Of a DNA stretch of 34,297 nt, positions 7,836 to 16,311 are shown in pieces. The translations under genes were made by a program, and so were the position numbers. Numbering within the stretch: the first letter of the stretch is position 1; each line of letters opens with the position of its first letter. The DNA lies in contig JBFXFT010000010.1 in NCBI GenBank assembly GCA_050178795.1, positions 1 through 34,297 on the forward strand, in the 5' to 3' direction. Source of the stretch: STF1-184 sp050178795. Lineage in GTDB: Bacteria; Bacillota; Clostridia; Christensenellales; UBA1242. The notes under the pieces were generated by a model, which was not told the origin of the DNA, ran no database searches, and was given only the letters and a program-made list of their open reading frames with translations.

Positions 7836-10800
7836 ATGAAAACAAAAAATAAACAAATGAATATATCTAAATTATCTGGACTTTTATTAATGGGTATAAT
7901 TATTGCTTTTATGCCTGTAGTTGCAAACATAAATATGAGTTCAATAAACACAGTTTATGCTAATAGTGAAACTGTTTTGAGCGAAGAAGTAGAAGATGAA
8001 GTAAATGAACTTGATAAAAAAGTTTTTTATCAGGGAACTGTAGAAGATGATTTTGCTGATGACAAGGTAATAATTGTTTTAAATGAAGAAGAAACTCATA
8101 AATTTAAAACTTATGCACCAGAAGACTTTCCTGAAATTGATTGTATTGCTATTGAAGATTTAACAAGGTACACAATAGATTTTGTAGAGCAAGAAATACG
8201 AGATAGGGAAGCTGGTAAAGAGCCTAAAAAAATAAAAAAAATAAATGTAACTAACTTTAGAAGAATTTTAAGCTTAGAGATTGGTAAAAAGAGTAAAGAA
8301 AAAGTTATTAAAGCAATAAAGAAATTAGAAAATAGAAAAGAAATTGTTTCTGCCGAGCCAAACTATGTTTATTCTATTAATATTGCACCAACTGATCCAT
8401 TTTACGATCCAATTGATGACCCAAATCCAAATGTGGCTGACCAGTGGGGATTAGGCAATATTAAGGCTGAAGGTGCATACGATATATGGGATGAATGGGA
8501 TAATGCAAATGGAAGTCATGCAGTTAATGTAGCTGTTATGGATACAGGAATAGATGGTGATCATGAGGATTTGGAGAATAGAATTAGCGATACAAATCCA
8601 AGTTTACATAGAGATTTTGTAACAAATTCTGGTGGAGATGTTATTGAAAATGCAAATTTAATAGATGAAAATGGGCATGGTACACATGTGGCTGGCATAA
8701 TTGCTGCGGAAGCAAACAATGGAAATGGAATTGCAGGTACTACATGGGAAGCCGATGTAAGGCTTGTCTCATTAAGAGTTGGTGATGCTAATGGTAATGG
8801 AGATCTAAACCGTTATGCAAGTGCTATTAATTTTGCTGCAGGTCAAGATATACCAATTATTAACTGCAGTATGGGAGGAGAAAATTTTAATTCAGCCTTA
8901 AGCACCGCTATTTATGCTTATGCGGGGTTGTTTGTTGCTTCTGCTGGAAATTATAATGATGATAATGATATAAGTACTTTATTTAATGTGGGTCATTATC
9001 CCGCAAGTTTTCATGAACCCCATATAATTGCTGTTGGGGCATCTCACAGTGATGACACCAAATGGTCTGATTCGAATTATGGTGCAATTAGAGTAGATAT
9101 ATTCGCACCTGGGACGGGAATTTGGAGCACTTTTCCAGATGATCAATATGCATGGGGAGATGGCACATCTCAAGCTACACCGTTTGTTACAGGTGTCGCT
9201 GCACTTATAATGTCAATGAAGCCAGAGATGGATGCTATTGATATTAAAGATTGTATACTGAGTGGTGTTGATGGAATAAATGCTTTGGATGGATTATGTA
9301 CAACTGGTGGAAGACTTAACGCAGAAAAAGCATTAAGGATAGCAATAGATAGATGGGAACAGCCAAATTTTACAAGTAATACTAGCCATGGTACAATTAC
9401 TGCAAGTGGCACATACTCCAACGAAGCGCCGTGGAAAGCATTTAATGGCACTACATTGGGTGGCTCGGGTGGTGATGGCGACCAATGGAGTCAGAATGCA
9501 ACTAGTGGATTTTTACAATTAGAGCTTGATGACCCTATTAAAGTATATAGTATAGGCTTTTATAATGGATGTTCAAGCCTTTCTAATAGAACAAAAGATG
9601 CAAAGTTTACTACTGGCACAGGAGGTGTTGCCTTAGGAAGCCCATTTACTGCACCTAATTGGAATTTTGGTTATGTACATATTCCTGTTGGAGGTGTTAT
9701 AACAAATATAATTAGGTTAGATATATCTAGCTCTTATGGAAGTTATATCAGTGCAAGTGAAATAATAATAAATGCAACTGAAATAGATTCAGATTGGATA
9801 CAACCAGCTTGGGCAAGTGCTTCAAATAGCCATGGTGGAATTAGTGCAACTAGCTGGTATGCTACTGAATACCCGTATAAAGCATTTAATGGCACAATGA
9901 ATGGTGGTTCTGGTGGTAATGGTGACCAATGGAGCCTAAATGCAACAGGTGGGTGGCTAAAGCTAACACTTGATTATTATATTAAAGTTGAAAGTATATC
10001 ATTTTTCAATGGTATTTCAGGCGACTCTAATAGAACTGAAGATGCTTATTTTACGGGCACTAATGATATTGCACTAGGTAGCTCGTTTACCGCACTAAAT
10101 AAAAACTTTGGACATACACATGTTGATGTTGGAGGTGTTATAACTAATATTATTAAATTAAATGTAGATACTTCTTATGGAAGTTATATTAATGCAAGTG
10201 CGATAGTAATTGATGCAAAGGTCGTAAATTGTGATGTAACTCTTGATAACACAGGAGGTACTGGTGGCACTGCTTCTGTTACAGCAATAAACGGACAACC
10301 TATGCCAACAGCGACAGCCCCAACAAGAGAAGGCTATACCTTTGGTGGTTATTATTCGGGTACAAATGGAAGTGGCACTCAATATTATGATGCTGATATG
10401 GACTCAGTTCAAAATTGGGATCAAATAGAAGATGATATACTTTATGCTTATTGGACAATAGAAAACTACACTATTAACTTTGATGAAGAAGGCGGTAGTG
10501 CAGTTGCAAATATAAATGAAGATTATGGTACAAGTATAAGTTTACCAGAGCCAACTCGCACAGGCTACATATTTGATGGCTGGTGGTCAGGCGATAATGG
10601 TATGGGTAATATGATTGCCTGGACAAGTATGCCAGACTTAGGTAGTGACGATGCTACTGTTACTGTTTATGCAAAATGGATAATAGAAAACTATACCATT
10701 AACTTTGATGAAGAAGGTGGTAGTGCGGTAACAAATATAAATGAGAATTATGGCACGGCTATAAGTTTACCAACATCAACAAAAACAGGTTACACCTTTG

Positions 10801-11168
10801 GTGGCTGGTGGTCAGGCTATAATGGTACAGGCACTCATTATATCTGGACAAGTATGCCAGACCTTGGTAATAACGGTGTTACTGTTACTGTTTATGCAAA
10901 ATGGACAGCTAACACATACACTGTTATTCTTAACAAGAGCGGTGGAATAGGTGGCACAAGTACTATTACCGTTACTTATGGGCAAGCAATGCCAATTGCA
11001 ACAGCTCCAACCAAAGAAGGGTATGACTTTGTTGGTTATTATACTGGATCAAATGGGTCAGGAACAAAATATTACGCAAGTGATATGACAAGTTTTCGTG
11101 ATTGGGATCAAACCTCAGGTGATATTTTATATGCTTACTGGTTACCAAGCGGAATAGTTCAGCAATAA
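7836..11168 (+). CDS. Secreted subtilisin-like serine protease with discoidin-like and InlB-type repeats
   Basis: 1110 residues, exported. A long signal peptide covers about 1-43. A prodomain follows at about 68-185 (ends SAEPNYVYS), then an S8 catalytic domain at about 195-500 with Asp236 (MDTGIDGDH), His281 (NGHGTHVAG) and Ser445 (GTSQATP). The oxyanion Asn probably lies in ASAGN. Two repeats at about 506-650 and 656-800 share KAFNGT, GGSGG.GDQWS and SYGSYI and resemble discoidin-type binding modules. Four repeats of the Listeria-Bacteroides/InlB-B type (GYTFGGYY, YAKW) follow in an A-B-B-A order. There is no LPXTG or other visible anchor, so it is probably released or held by the repeats. 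The start has AGGAGG upstream and the gene ends at a bidirectional terminator. All catalytic residues are intact. Confidence 0.93.
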   Translation: MKTKNKQMNISKLSGLLLMGIIIAFMPVVANINMSSINTVYANSETVLSEEVEDEVNELDKKVFYQGTVEDDFADDKVIIVLNEEETHKFKTYAPEDFPEIDCIAIEDLTRYTIDFVEQEIRDREAGKEPKKIKKINVTNFRRILSLEIGKKSKEKVIKAIKKLENRKEIVSAEPNYVYSINIAPTDPFYDPIDDPNPNVADQWGLGNIKAEGAYDIWDEWDNANGSHAVNVAVMDTGIDGDHEDLENRISDTNPSLHRDFVTNSGGDVIENANLIDENGHGTHVAGIIAAEANNGNGIAGTTWEADVRLVSLRVGDANGNGDLNRYASAINFAAGQDIPIINCSMGGENFNSALSTAIYAYAGLFVASAGNYNDDNDISTLFNVGHYPASFHEPHIIAVGASHSDDTKWSDSNYGAIRVDIFAPGTGIWSTFPDDQYAWGDGTSQATPFVTGVAALIMSMKPEMDAIDIKDCILSGVDGINALDGLCTTGGRLNAEKALRIAIDRWEQPNFTSNTSHGTITASGTYSNEAPWKAFNGTTLGGSGGDGDQWSQNATSGFLQLELDDPIKVYSIGFYNGCSSLSNRTKDAKFTTGTGGVALGSPFTAPNWNFGYVHIPVGGVITNIIRLDISSSYGSYISASEIIINATEIDSDWIQPAWASASNSHGGISATSWYATEYPYKAFNGTMNGGSGGNGDQWSLNATGGWLKLTLDYYIKVESISFFNGISGDSNRTEDAYFTGTNDIALGSSFTALNKNFGHTHVDVGGVITNIIKLNVDTSYGSYINASAIVIDAKVVNCDVTLDNTGGTGGTASVTAINGQPMPTATAPTREGYTFGGYYSGTNGSGTQYYDADMDSVQNWDQIEDDILYAYWTIENYTINFDEEGGSAVANINEDYGTSISLPEPTRTGYIFDGWWSGDNGMGNMIAWTSMPDLGSDDATVTVYAKWIIENYTINFDEEGGSAVTNINENYGTAISLPTSTKTGYTFGGWWSGYNGTGTHYIWTSMPDLGNNGVTVTVYAKWTANTYTVILNKSGGIGGTSTITVTYGQAMPIATAPTKEGYDFVGYYTGSNGSGTKYYASDMTSFRDWDQTSGDILYAYWLPSGIVQQ

Positions 11169-11207
11169 GTGTTTTTGAAAAACAAGAATTATTATTAAAC
11201 TGAAATA

Positions 11208-11236
11208 AAAAAACGAGTACAATAACTCGTTTTTTT
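11208..11236. terminator. Bidirectional terminator between subtilase and XRE gene
   Basis: AAAAAACGAGT (11208-11218) pairs with ACTCGTTTTTT (11225-11235). U-tracts form on either strand, serving the two convergent genes. Confidence 0.88.
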
Positions 11237-11237
11237 A

Positions 11238-11438
11238 TTAATCTTCTAGTCCTAGCAAATAGTCTGAGGTTACATCAAAAAACTTCGCCAGTTTGAATAT
11301 GTAAGATGCTTTGGGTTCATATATCTCATTTTCCCAATAAGATATAGAACTTATATCAACTCCAATAGCATCGGCAATTTCTTTTTGACTTATATTTTTT
11401 TCTTGTCTTAATTCTTTTAATCTTTTTCCTATAATCAT
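11238..11438 (-). CDS. XRE-family helix-turn-helix repressor
   Basis: 66 residues, essentially a single HTH_3 domain: RLKELRQEKNISQKEIADAI, then GVDISSISYWENEIYEPKA, then LAKFFDVTSDYLLG. It is of the Cro/CI type, so it binds a palindromic operator as a dimer. A likely -10 (TATAAT, reading leftward at 11450-11445) sits only six bases before the ATG, so the mRNA may be leaderless. The two identical palindromes TGAGAAAACTCA in the divergent region are the obvious targets. It probably represses the divergent small gene, itself, and perhaps element mobility. Confidence 0.9.
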   Translation of the reverse strand: MIIGKRLKELRQEKNISQKEIADAIGVDISSISYWENEIYEPKASYIFKLAKFFDVTSDYLLGLED

Positions 11439-11450
11439 ATTTATATTATA

Positions 11451-11500
11451 TGAGAAAACTCACATATATTGTTGACATTTGAGAAAACTCAATATAAAAT
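11451..11500. promoter_or_regulatory. Twin operators and divergent promoters for the XRE switch
   Basis: Two identical 12-bp palindromes, TGAGAAAACTCA, lie at 11451-11462 and 11480-11491, 29 bp centre to centre. The rightward promoter is TTGACA 11472-11477, 17 bp, TAAAAT 11495-11500. The second operator sits wholly between -35 and -10. The first operator abuts the leftward -10 of the repressor gene. Confidence 0.8.
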
Positions 11501-11520
11501 TATAAACAATGAGGTGAGTT

Positions 11521-11766
11521 ATGAACAACAAAGAAAATTTGAATCAATTAATCAAGTTAATAGAAGAGAAGTTAGAAGATGAAAAAATAGAGTTGAATTT
11601 GCATAGACCTGAGATTGATGTTATTAATAATAGATATTTTGAGATTGTTAAAAAGATACAAGCAATTTTAAATAATGATGACTTAGATGATTTTTTAAAA
11701 GTAGATGAAATTGTAAAACTTTTACTTAAAAATGGTCTTGATACTCATTGCCATGATTTTGGTTAA
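11521..11766 (+). CDS. Small acidic protein under XRE control, unknown
   Basis: 81 residues, charged and helical (IKLIEEKLEDEKIELNLH; later LDDFLKVDEIVKLLLKNGLD), without a transmembrane segment or known motif. A GAGGTGAG ribosome site lies just before the ATG. Its promoter contains an operator of the divergent XRE protein, so it should be expressed when that repressor is released, like an early gene of a small phage or element. It might be an anti-repressor or a recombination directionality factor, which serine integrases need for excision. That is a guess from position only. Confidence 0.65.
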   Translation: MNNKENLNQLIKLIEEKLEDEKIELNLHRPEIDVINNRYFEIVKKIQAILNNDDLDDFLKVDEIVKLLLKNGLDTHCHDFG

Positions 11767-12277
11767 TTTGTATTTTATATGAGCTAGATAATTATGGTTT
11801 AAAATAAAAAGAATATTTAGGACAGGTATTTTATCAAGAAATTATATAAAGTCTTTTTAAGGGTAAATTGCAAGCGTTATTTTGCATCTTTATCGAACAA
11901 ATGTTTGACAAATATATTTTGATGTGATATTTTATTAGCATAGAGTGTTGTGTTTGTTTTTTAGAGATTTTACTTTTGCTTTAGTATGTATATATAAATA
12001 TATACATAAGAGAAATTAAACATTTTGGGTTATTTTATTTTTCTAAAAAAGTAGTGATTTATGAGTAAAAATTTGAGTAGAAAATTCGTAAAAAAATCAA
12101 GCAGGATAAGAAAGGTGCACCTTTTTGCATACTTAAAATTGCTATAAGTCTTTATTTGTAAGACTTGTAGGGGTGGTGCACCTTATAACAATTTAAAACA
12201 GCAAAAAATACCCTTTATTTTAGCACAAATGTGATACCCATTTTGCTTTATTTTAAGAAAAGTTTAAGGAGAAAAAT
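11767..12277. other. 510-bp non-coding region with palindromes before the recombinase gene
   Basis: No credible ORF. Structure seen: a perfect 24-bp palindrome at 11985-12008 (arms TATGTATATAT and ATATATACATA around AA); the palindromic box GGTGCACC at 12114-12121 and 12175-12182, within direct repeats GGTGCACCTT 61 bp apart; and between them an 11-bp hairpin (12142-12152 with 12160-12170, one T-G pair). These look like protein-binding or RNA control elements for the recombinase. The recombinase has an AAGGAG site before its ATG. Confidence 0.55.
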
Positions 12278-13927
12278 ATGAATGCAGTAATTTATGCGAG
12301 ATACAGTAGTGAAAGACAAACTGAACAAAGCATTGAAGGACAAATGCGAGTTTGCAAAGAGTATGCTAAAAAGCAAGGTTATACTATTGTTAATGAATAT
12401 ATTGATAGAGCGATAAGTGGAAAGACAAGTCAAAGACCAAGTTTTTTAAAAATGATTAGTGATGCTGAAGAAGGAAATTTTGAAGCGGTAATTGTTTATA
12501 AATTGGACAGGTTTGCAAGAAACAGATACGACAGTGTTGTTTATAAGCATAGATTAAAAGAGTTTGGTGTAAGAGTAGATTCTGCCATGGAACAAATTAC
12601 AGATAGTGCGGAAGGTATTTTAGTTGAAGGCTTACTTGAAACGATGGCAGAACTTTATTCTCATGATTTAAGTCAAAAAGTTAAGCGAGGCATGAATGAG
12701 AGCTTTTTAAAAAAGCAATTTTTAGGTGGCGGAATACCAGTTGGTTATAAAATTGTAGATAAGAAAGTTAAAATAGATGAACAAACAGCTGAAGCGGTTA
12801 AATTTATGTTTGAAAGTTTTGCTAATGGCATGAGTAAAACTGATCTAGCAAAAGAATTAAATAAAAGAGGTATTAAAACAGGTAGAGGGCATACATTTAC
12901 AAGAAAGAATTTTTACTCTATCTTTACCAATAAACGATATATTGGTATTCACGCTTATAATGGTCAAGAATGTAGGGAAACTTTTCCAGCAATTATTGAT
13001 ATAAAAACTTTTGAAAAAGTGCAACACATATTAAAAAGTAAGGCATATAATAAAGGCGATTCGGATAAAAAAGTTTTAAGAATGGACTATCCTTTAGTAC
13101 AAAAAGTTTTTTGTGGAATGTGTGGTTCAAAGATGACGGGAATAAGTGGAACAAGCCACACGAAAGAAAGACATTACTATTATTGTTGTGCCAATGCAAG
13201 AAAAAGAGTAAAACCAAAGTTATGTACAAAATCTTCTGAAAGAAAAAATTTACTTGAAGATTTAGTTGTAGTTTTAACAAAAGGCAAGTTATATAACAAA
13301 GAAACATTAATGAAGTTTGCAACTGCGATTTATGAAAATAATCAAAATGGAAAAGTCGTTCAAACAATAAATCATTTAAATACAAGCATTAACCAGATTA
13401 ATAAAAAAATAGAAAAAACAGTAAACTTGTTTATTAATGCAAGCGACAATGAAGAGTTATTAAATCAACTAAAAGAAAAACATAGAGAGTTTACACAAGA
13501 AAAGAAAGATTATGAAAAAGAACTTTTAAAATATAAACTTTTAAATGAAAACAACTCAAATAAGAGCATTGAAGAAATTTATCAAACATTAAAAGAGATA
13601 TATGATGCAAAAATAAGCACAGCAAAAGATAGAAAAGAGTATTTTAATAAATATGTAAATAGCGTTTATGTTTTTGAAGAAATCATTGTAATTTATTACA
13701 ACTATGATGAAAAAAGCAAGATGGTAAGTTATCAAGAAATGCTTAAAAGTTTAAGTAATTTAGAAAAGCAACCAAACGAAATTATTTATAAAAAATCTAA
13801 AAACATAAAGGAAGTAGAAGAAAATTTGGACATTACTTCCGTGCTTCAAGCTGTATTTTTTAATGAAAACACTGGCAAACAAGCAAGTTCAAAAGTTTTA
13901 CAAAAGGAAAAAAGTGGCTACCACTGA
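12278..13927 (+). CDS. Large serine recombinase (site-specific integrase)
   Basis: 549 residues. The N-terminal resolvase domain has the nucleophile in YARYSSERQTEQ (Ser10) and the conserved VYKLDRFAR. A recombinase domain follows, with a zinc ribbon at about 280-310 (CGMCGSKM and YYYCC) and then a coiled-coil arm at about 365-430. It is the large type that cuts short attP and attB sites, swaps them and integrates DNA without host factors; excision usually needs a separate directionality factor. The gene is at the right edge of its element, as expected. Its last codons (Tyr-His-stop) are made of the core CTACCACT and the flanking chromosomal bases. In the excised circle the frame would run 20 codons further, to TGA at 6945-6947. 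Confidence 0.95.
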   Translation: MNAVIYARYSSERQTEQSIEGQMRVCKEYAKKQGYTIVNEYIDRAISGKTSQRPSFLKMISDAEEGNFEAVIVYKLDRFARNRYDSVVYKHRLKEFGVRVDSAMEQITDSAEGILVEGLLETMAELYSHDLSQKVKRGMNESFLKKQFLGGGIPVGYKIVDKKVKIDEQTAEAVKFMFESFANGMSKTDLAKELNKRGIKTGRGHTFTRKNFYSIFTNKRYIGIHAYNGQECRETFPAIIDIKTFEKVQHILKSKAYNKGDSDKKVLRMDYPLVQKVFCGMCGSKMTGISGTSHTKERHYYYCCANARKRVKPKLCTKSSERKNLLEDLVVVLTKGKLYNKETLMKFATAIYENNQNGKVVQTINHLNTSINQINKKIEKTVNLFINASDNEELLNQLKEKHREFTQEKKDYEKELLKYKLLNENNSNKSIEEIYQTLKEIYDAKISTAKDRKEYFNKYVNSVYVFEEIIVIYYNYDEKSKMVSYQEMLKSLSNLEKQPNEIIYKKSKNIKEVEENLDITSVLQAVFFNENTGKQASSKVLQKEKSGYH

Positions 13928-13957
13928 AAGCCCAGTATTTACTGGGTTTTTTGTTGT
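13918..13957. repeat. Left 40-bp direct repeat: displaced tRNA 3' end and terminator
   Basis: These 40 bp match 34143-34182 with one mismatch (13947 T, 34172 C). They comprise the tRNA 3' tail CTACCACT and the tRNA terminator (CCCAGT/ACTGGG plus T-run). They mark the left end of the tyrosine-integrase element and the right end of the serine element. Joined to the tRNA at 6839-6877, they would give a 79-bp match to 34104-34182. Confidence 0.85.
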
Positions 13958-13984
13958 TTTAAGGGTTAAAAAATACCCTAAAAT

Positions 13985-14166
13985 TTGACAACAGTTTGCC
14001 CATTTTTTGACAACAGTTTTTAAAAGTGCAAATTTTGAGTAAAAAAACATTCAATTTTAAATAATTTTTATTGCCTGTTTATTTCTATCTAAAACTATCT
14101 AATTCTGTCCTAAATGTTGTCAAACTGTTGTCAACTGTTGTCAAAATCTCAAAAAGTTTGACAACA
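13985..14166. repeat. Left-end integrase arm-type sites
   Basis: The 9-mer TTGACAACA occurs at 13985, 14007 and 14158, and its complement TGTTGTCAA at 14115, 14126 and 14136: six copies in 180 bp. The first two share TTGACAACAGTTT. The same 9-mer occurs three times at the other end of the element (33979-34020). Repeats in the ends of a tyrosine-integrase element are normally binding sites of the integrase N-terminal domain. Confidence 0.8.
14075..14114 (+). repeat. Four 10-bp iterons, left end
   Basis: Successive units are CTGTTTATTT, CTATCTAAAA, CTATCTAATT and CTGTCCTAAA. Each is one helical turn, so a protein would load on one DNA face. Equivalent units occur in inverse orientation at 33914-33953. 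They probably bind an excisionase or other accessory factor. Confidence 0.65.
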
Positions 14167-14193
14167 AATATTTTTGCGTGATTTTTGATATAA

Positions 14194-14220
14194 AAAAAGA
14201 TGGAATTAATCCATCTTTTT
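14194..14220. terminator. Terminator of the lipoprotein gene, reads on both strands
   Basis: AAAAAGATGGA (14194-14204) pairs with TCCATCTTTTT (14210-14220). Confidence 0.85.
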
Positions 14221-14247
14221 ATTAAAACTTGTATAAAACATTGAATA

Positions 14248-14811
14248 TTACCAAAATAAATTTTGTAACCAATTATCTTTATATTCAATTTTTACTACGG
14301 TATCAGTTGGAACTTTTTCTATTTCAATAATTGCCAATCTATATTCCATTTCACATGTCCCAATACCTACAGCTCTTTCTTTTATAGTAATAGTTAAAAC
14401 ACCACTATTGTAATCTGTATTTTTTAATTTATAACTATAAGCACTACCTCCCGCTGTAATAAATAAACATACAATTTGATTATTTTCAAAAAATCCTTCA
14501 TCATACCCATTTATTAAGTTTGTAAATCTTTCATCTCTAACCCAAGATTGTTCTTCCTCTGAATATGACTCAGAATACGTTTCACTAAATAAATCGTCAA
14601 TTTCTGAATTACTTGAAATAAAAATTTTATTACTCATGATTGGTTCTGTTAGCTCATTATATATCAATTCATCTGGTAAGTTAACCAAACGTTCATCCAC
14701 ACGTAACCTAAAAAAATATCCTTCAGGTTGTGTAAAAAGAGTGCAACCAGTAAAACTTGATAAACAAATAAAACTTAATATTAACACAATTATTTTTAAC
14801 TGTTTTTTCAT
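14248..14811 (-). CDS. Small lipoprotein, possible PrcB-like fold
   Basis: 187 residues. Lipoprotein signal MKKQLKIIVLILSFICLSSF with lipobox FTGC (Cys at 22), so the mature protein is anchored outside the membrane. The last 75 residues alternate short strands (IVCLFITAGGSAYSYKL, GVLTITIKER, TDTVVKIEY). This recalls PrcB-type beta domains with their TGGY-like turn, but the match is by eye and weak. It is between the element end and the integrase, transcribed leftward, with its own terminator. As a cargo gene at an element end it could be a surface or entry-exclusion factor; there is no direct evidence. Confidence 0.6.
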   Translation of the reverse strand: MKKQLKIIVLILSFICLSSFTGCTLFTQPEGYFFRLRVDERLVNLPDELIYNELTEPIMSNKIFISSNSEIDDLFSETYSESYSEEEQSWVRDERFTNLINGYDEGFFENNQIVCLFITAGGSAYSYKLKNTDYNSGVLTITIKERAVGIGTCEMEYRLAIIEIEKVPTDTVVKIEYKDNWLQNLFW

Positions 14812-14905
14812 TTGAATTTCTCCAACTAATATTAATCCTATAATAAGAGTAACATTTTATTTAATCAATGTCTATTATAATAATGATTTGTTATTATTAG
14901 ATACA

Positions 14906-16267
14906 TTACATCTCAAAATCATCTTTTATTTTTGCTTTTTTAGCTTCTAATAACTTAATTAAAGCATTTAATTCTTTATCTTCAATTTCATCTAGTAGTT
15001 CTGTAAACTTTTGTTTTTTAGTTTTTTCCTCAGCTTGCTTTTTGATTATTTCACTATTGAATTGTTTATTTAAAATATCAGTCGCATGTTTAAAGTAAGA
15101 TTTATCAACGGAGTTATAGGTGGTAATTGTTGTCTTAACCGATTTATGTCCTAGAAGTGCTTGAATCACTTTAGGGTTTTGATTTGCTTCAAATAACATA
15201 TTAGAGTAGGTGTGTCGTAATCCGTGAAAGTGAATGTTATATTTGTCCAACTTATGCTTTCTTAAAAAAGTGTAAAATATCTTTTTTGTACCGGAATAAG
15301 TTCTTATACTGCCATCATCATTTCCAAAAACGAGTGCTGTATCTGAGGTTAAATTTGTGTTATGCGTTTCACCGTTTAATTCTTGTTCTATTTTAAATTC
15401 TTTTAAGGCTTCTACTAAAATATCGGGCATCGGTACTTCACGAACAGAGCCAGCCGTTTTGGTTTCACTAATAACTGTTACACGATCTATTATTTTACCA
15501 TTCTCATCAAATTTAGGCACATTTGTCATTCCTCGTTCTACTTTAAGTGTTTTGTTGCTAAAGTTAATATTTTGCCATTGCAAGGCTAAAACCTCGCCCG
15601 TTCTTAGCCCGGCAAACAGCATACACATACATAATGGTTTTAAAAATTTGTGTTCGTTAAGAGCAAGTAAAAACTTGTCCCTAATTTCAATGGGAATAGC
15701 CTTGTATTTATTTTCACCATCATAAATTTTTCTCTCGTTACTTCGCACTCGTGTTCTTGTTGTTGGGTTAACTGCAACCATATTATTTTCAATACAATAT
15801 TCAAAAAATTGATTAAAAATAAATTTTATCTTTTTTACAACGGCTAAACTGTAACCTTTTTCAAGCATGCCATTTAATACTTTTTGTATGACTATGCTAT
15901 TTACTTCATCAAGTTTCATGTTGCTTACTTTTGGTTTAATGTGCAGTTCAAAATTTCGAAAAACACCCTCAAAAGTTCTTGGGCTTACTTGATTCTTTTT
16001 AAAAATCAAAAGCCATTCTGTCATTAAAGCACCAAAAGTATTTTGTTGTACATAATCATAATTGTTCGCCTCAATTCTACTGGTTAACTCAGTTAACTTA
16101 TTAGCTGCTTCCATTCGTGTTTTACCATACACACTTTTTCTAATCATTTTTCCATCGTCATCGTATCCAATGGTAGCAACACCAACCCAGCGACCATCTT
16201 TTCTCTGTACGATAGAGCCTTCATTGTTACCTCTACGCGTCCTATTTGTTGTTTTCTTTTTTGCCAT
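14906..16267 (-). CDS. int: Tyrosine recombinase / integrase of the 20 kb element
   Basis: 453 residues. N-terminal arm-binding domain (GSIVQRKDGRWVGVATIG, AP2-like beta sheet), then a SAM-like core-binding domain at about 65-170, then the catalytic domain: Arg222 in FAGLRTGEVLAL, HGLRHTYSN box, LLGHKS, and nucleophile Tyr384 in TTITTYNSV. All catalytic residues are present. It is of the Tn916/ICE type. It reads toward the element's left end, the usual position beside attP. The likely target is the tRNA-Ile gene, with CTGATAA of the anticodon loop as a fitting 7-bp overlap. A structured stretch precedes the start codon. No excisionase gene is recognised in the element. Confidence 0.95.
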   Translation of the reverse strand: MAKKKTTNRTRRGNNEGSIVQRKDGRWVGVATIGYDDDGKMIRKSVYGKTRMEAANKLTELTSRIEANNYDYVQQNTFGALMTEWLLIFKKNQVSPRTFEGVFRNFELHIKPKVSNMKLDEVNSIVIQKVLNGMLEKGYSLAVVKKIKFIFNQFFEYCIENNMVAVNPTTRTRVRSNERKIYDGENKYKAIPIEIRDKFLLALNEHKFLKPLCMCMLFAGLRTGEVLALQWQNINFSNKTLKVERGMTNVPKFDENGKIIDRVTVISETKTAGSVREVPMPDILVEALKEFKIEQELNGETHNTNLTSDTALVFGNDDGSIRTYSGTKKIFYTFLRKHKLDKYNIHFHGLRHTYSNMLFEANQNPKVIQALLGHKSVKTTITTYNSVDKSYFKHATDILNKQFNSEIIKKQAEEKTKKQKFTELLDEIEDKELNALIKLLEAKKAKIKDDFEM

Positions 16268-16311
16268 ATTATACCTTCCTTAATTTTTCTTTTTTACTAC
16301 TAAAATAGATG

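Larger units (their letters stand above)
6878..13925. mobile_element. ~7 kb serine-recombinase element at the tRNA-Ile 3' end
   Basis: The core CTACCACT occurs at 6878-6885, spanning the tRNA-Ile 3' end, and again at 13918-13925, spanning the last codons of the large serine recombinase gene, about 7040 bp apart. Beyond the right core lies GAAAGCCCAG, the original sequence downstream of the tRNA: the same junction, tRNA 3' end plus this terminator, is preserved at 34143. The element therefore sits between the tRNA and its terminator. Contents: leader ORF, lipoprotein, secreted subtilase, XRE regulator, small protein and recombinase. Boundaries are inferred from the repeat and the remnant at 34104. 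Confidence 0.7.

Noticed and set aside
11140..11168. LPSG near the subtilase C-terminus as a sortase signal
   Set aside because: It is not LPXTG and no hydrophobic segment or basic tail follows.
12993..13385. 130-codon minus-strand ORF within the serine recombinase
   Set aside because: It is antisense to a gene with intact domains; its Leu/Phe-rich product mirrors Lys/Glu codons of the true frame.
13985..14166. TTGACAACA repeats as a CRISPR array
   Set aside because: Units are 9 bp, in both orientations and irregularly spaced, with no cas genes; they fit integrase arm sites.
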